Source: an uncultured Muribaculaceae bacterium | Lineage (GTDB): Bacteria; Bacteroidota; Bacteroidia; Bacteroidales; Muribaculaceae | NCBI GenBank assembly: GCA_947173755.1 | Contig: CAMWGM010000014.1 | Location: forward strand, 1 to 15,082 | DNA: 15,082 nt | Direction of reading: 5' to 3' | In this document: in pieces, positions 13,790-15,082 of the stretch | Position numbering within the stretch: the stretch's first letter is position 1 | Layout: every line of letters begins with the position of its first letter | Translations under genes and position numbers: made by a program | Notes under the pieces: generated by a model | Databases searched by the model: none | Told to the model about the DNA's origin: nothing | The model's input: only the letters and a program-made list of their open reading frames with translations

Positions 13790-14809
13790 ATGGAACAGAA
13801 CACTCCGCAATATACTCCCGCCGATTTCAAAGGTAAGCAGGCTGTGCGCTGGTGTCCCGGCTGCGGCGACCACGCTATCCTCAACACTCTTCACAAGGCG
13901 ATGGCCACGCTCGGCGTGCCCCCTCACAAGACAGCCGTCATCTCGGGCATCGGCTGCTCGTCGCGTCTGCCTTACTATATGAACACCTATGGCTTCCACA
14001 CCATCCACGGACGCGCGGCAGCCATCGCGACAGGCTTCAAAGTGGCCCGTCCCGACATGACCGTATGGCAGATTTCGGGCGACGGCGACGGTCTCGCAAT
14101 AGGCGGCAACCATTTCATCCATGCAGTGCGCCGCAACGTGGACATCAATATGCTGTTGTTCAACAATAAGATTTACGGTCTGACGAAAGGACAGTATTCA
14201 CCGACTTCCGACCGCGGTTTCGTGTCGAAATCTTCACCCTACGGAACAACAGAGGATCCGTTCATTCCTGCCGAACTTGTTTTCGGTGCGCGCGGAAATT
14301 TCTTCGCTCGTTCCATCGATGTCGAACTCCAGATTTCGCAGGAGGTGCTTGTGGCAGCTGCCCGCCATCATGGCGCGTCGGTGGTGGAGATTCTTCAAAA
14401 TTGTGTGATCTTCAACAACGGTATCCACAATTTCATCACCGATCGCGAGCATCGTGCCGAGCGTACGATCCATCTGGTCAACGGTGAGAAGATGCTCTTC
14501 GGAAAGGATAAGGAATACGGACTCGTGCGCGACGGTTTCCTCCTGAAGGCGGTGAAAGTGGGTGAGGATGGCTATACGATGGATGATGTCCTCGTGCATG
14601 ACTCCCACACGCAGTCGAACTTCCTGCATCAGCAACTCGCGATGATGGACGGACATTCCCTTCCGCTGGCTCTCGGTGTGATTCGCGACGTCGAGTCGGA
14701 AGTCTATAACGAGGCTGTAGAAGCACAGATAGCTGATGTCAGGGCCCGCAAGGGTTTTGACTCGCTCCGCTCGATGATACTCGCAGGGGAGACCTGGGAG
14801 CAGAAATGA
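13790..14809 (+). CDS. korB: 2-oxoacid:ferredoxin oxidoreductase, beta subunit
   Basis: A 339-residue partner of the preceding subunit, 8 bases downstream. It holds the thiamine diphosphate and the [4Fe-4S] cluster. Cysteines Cys22 and Cys25 in WCPGCGDH, Cys56 in GIGCSSRLP and Cys205 in ILQNCVIFNN match the four cluster ligands of the family. The thiamine motif runs from GDGDG (97-101) to FNN (124-126), with IYGLTKGQYSPTS (128-140) after it. HGRAAAIATGFK (73-84) is the conserved segment between the cluster and cofactor sites. The length is normal for the two-subunit form. Electrons from the cluster should go to a separate ferredoxin. Two hairpins follow the stop. Confidence 0.92.
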   Translation: MEQNTPQYTPADFKGKQAVRWCPGCGDHAILNTLHKAMATLGVPPHKTAVISGIGCSSRLPYYMNTYGFHTIHGRAAAIATGFKVARPDMTVWQISGDGDGLAIGGNHFIHAVRRNVDINMLLFNNKIYGLTKGQYSPTSDRGFVSKSSPYGTTEDPFIPAELVFGARGNFFARSIDVELQISQEVLVAAARHHGASVVEILQNCVIFNNGIHNFITDREHRAERTIHLVNGEKMLFGKDKEYGLVRDGFLLKAVKVGEDGYTMDDVLVHDSHTQSNFLHQQLAMMDGHSLPLALGVIRDVESEVYNEAVEAQIADVRARKGFDSLRSMILAGETWEQK

Positions 14810-14816
14810 CACTTTA

Positions 14817-14854
14817 CGGTCAGACGGCCGCGTGAGTCCGTGGCTGTCTGACCG
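14817..14854 (+). terminator. Strong hairpin directly after korB
   Basis: Arms 14817-14832 and 14839-14854 pair over 16 bp (two G-T pairs) around a 6-base loop, 7 bases after the korB stop. No T-run follows, so it may protect the 3' end of the korAB mRNA or assist a factor-dependent terminator rather than end transcription alone. Confidence 0.5.
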
Positions 14855-14883
14855 AATGTTCTCCAATCGGGATGCAAATCAAA

Positions 14884-14914
14884 ATCGCCTGAAAGACAAG
14901 GTGATATGATTTTT
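14884..14914 (+). terminator. Intrinsic terminator of korAB
   Basis: ATCGCCT (14884-14890) pairs with AGGTGAT (14899-14905) around an 8-base loop, and is followed by ATGATTTTTATT with a T5 run (14910-14914). It lies about 75 bases after the korB stop and before the tRNA promoter. Confidence 0.5.
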
Positions 14915-14948
14915 ATTCAAAAAAATATCGCAAAAAAACGCGAAAATA

Positions 14949-14980
14949 TTTGCACAATAGAAATAAAGTTCGTAATTTTG
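14949..14980 (+). promoter_or_regulatory. Bacteroidetes-type promoter of the tRNA-Thr transcript
   Basis: TTTG (14949-14952), exactly 20 bases, then TAATTTTG (14973-14980): full matches to both elements of the Bacteroidetes promoter. The tRNA begins 48 bases after the -7 box, leaving a short leader for RNase P removal. Confidence 0.8.
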
Positions 14981-15027
14981 CAACGCTTTTGGGAAATAAA
15001 CCTCCCGAAGCGAGAACATTAACATAA

Positions 15028-15082
15028 GCCTCTTTAGCTCAGTTGGCCAGAGCACGTGATTTGTAATCTCGGGGTCGTTGGT
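15028..15082 (+). tRNA. tRNA-Thr (anticodon TGT), 3' end beyond the window
   Basis: The acceptor strand GCCTCTT (15028-15034), TA, the D arm GCTC...GAGC, and the anticodon loop TTTGTAA (15060-15066) with anticodon TGT (15062-15064) can be read. TGT decodes ACA (Thr). The anticodon stem has one T-T mismatch, which I recall in Bacteroidales tRNA-Thr. The window ends in the variable region and T stem. Other tRNAs or genes may follow on the same transcript. Confidence 0.92.

Noticed and set aside
1..15082. CRISPR array, insertion sequence or integrase
   Set aside because: I saw no regularly spaced repeats, no transposase or recombinase frame and no terminal inverted repeats flanking the island.

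Overview
The window looks like chromosome of a Bacteroidales bacterium, possibly Muribaculaceae-like. The sequence shows promoters of the Bacteroidetes type (TTTG, about 20 bases, then TAnnTTTG), almost no Shine-Dalgarno sequences, a topoisomerase IV subunit B start typical of the phylum, and an RHS core ending in NPVNFIDPDG. The family-level placement is inference from general resemblance.

Layout. (1) 1-356, minus: the start of parE, cut by the window edge, with its own promoter. (2) 453-6231, minus: a compact five-gene surface-polysaccharide operon, transcribed as flippase, GT2 glycosyltransferase, polysaccharide pyruvyl transferase family protein, FrhB-like iron-sulfur protein, GT32 glycosyltransferase. 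Three of the four junctions overlap. No initiating sugar-phosphate transferase, polymerase or sugar-nucleotide gene is present, so the operon must draw on functions encoded elsewhere. (3) 6232-6578: a 347-base intergenic stretch with a consensus -7 box followed by a very stable 19-bp hairpin, probably a small RNA or leader. (4) 6579-9596, plus: an accessory island. An N-terminally missing RHS core is fused to an AT-rich C-terminal domain carrying an H...SxGC signature of YkuD-type L,D-transpeptidases. It is followed by an SH3-like lipoprotein (likely immunity protein), a three-helix membrane protein, a small ORF in the same frame just past its stop, and a secreted protein of unknown function. 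(5) 9793-14809, plus: housekeeping genes. These are a Dpm1-like polyprenol-phosphate mannosyltransferase overlapping pyrC (dihydroorotase) by 4 bases, then a two-gene 2-oxoacid:ferredoxin oxidoreductase (korA, korB). (6) 14817-15082: terminator-like hairpins, a textbook Bacteroidetes promoter, and the 5' part of tRNA-Thr(TGT).

How the parts fit. The most interesting region is the island at 6579-9596. The RHS core is GC-rich like the housekeeping genes, and the sequence turns AT-rich just after the FIDPDG boundary, as expected of a polymorphic toxin cassette. The tip has the H/S/G/C residue spacing of peptidoglycan L,D-transpeptidases (Tlde1/YkuD-like). The next gene encodes a lipoprotein with an SH3-like domain, which would place a candidate immunity protein in the compartment such a toxin would attack. 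The other small envelope proteins may be further immunity genes or remnants. This is inference from motifs and order. Whether the orphan cassette is expressed or is a silent recombination donor cannot be decided from sequence alone.
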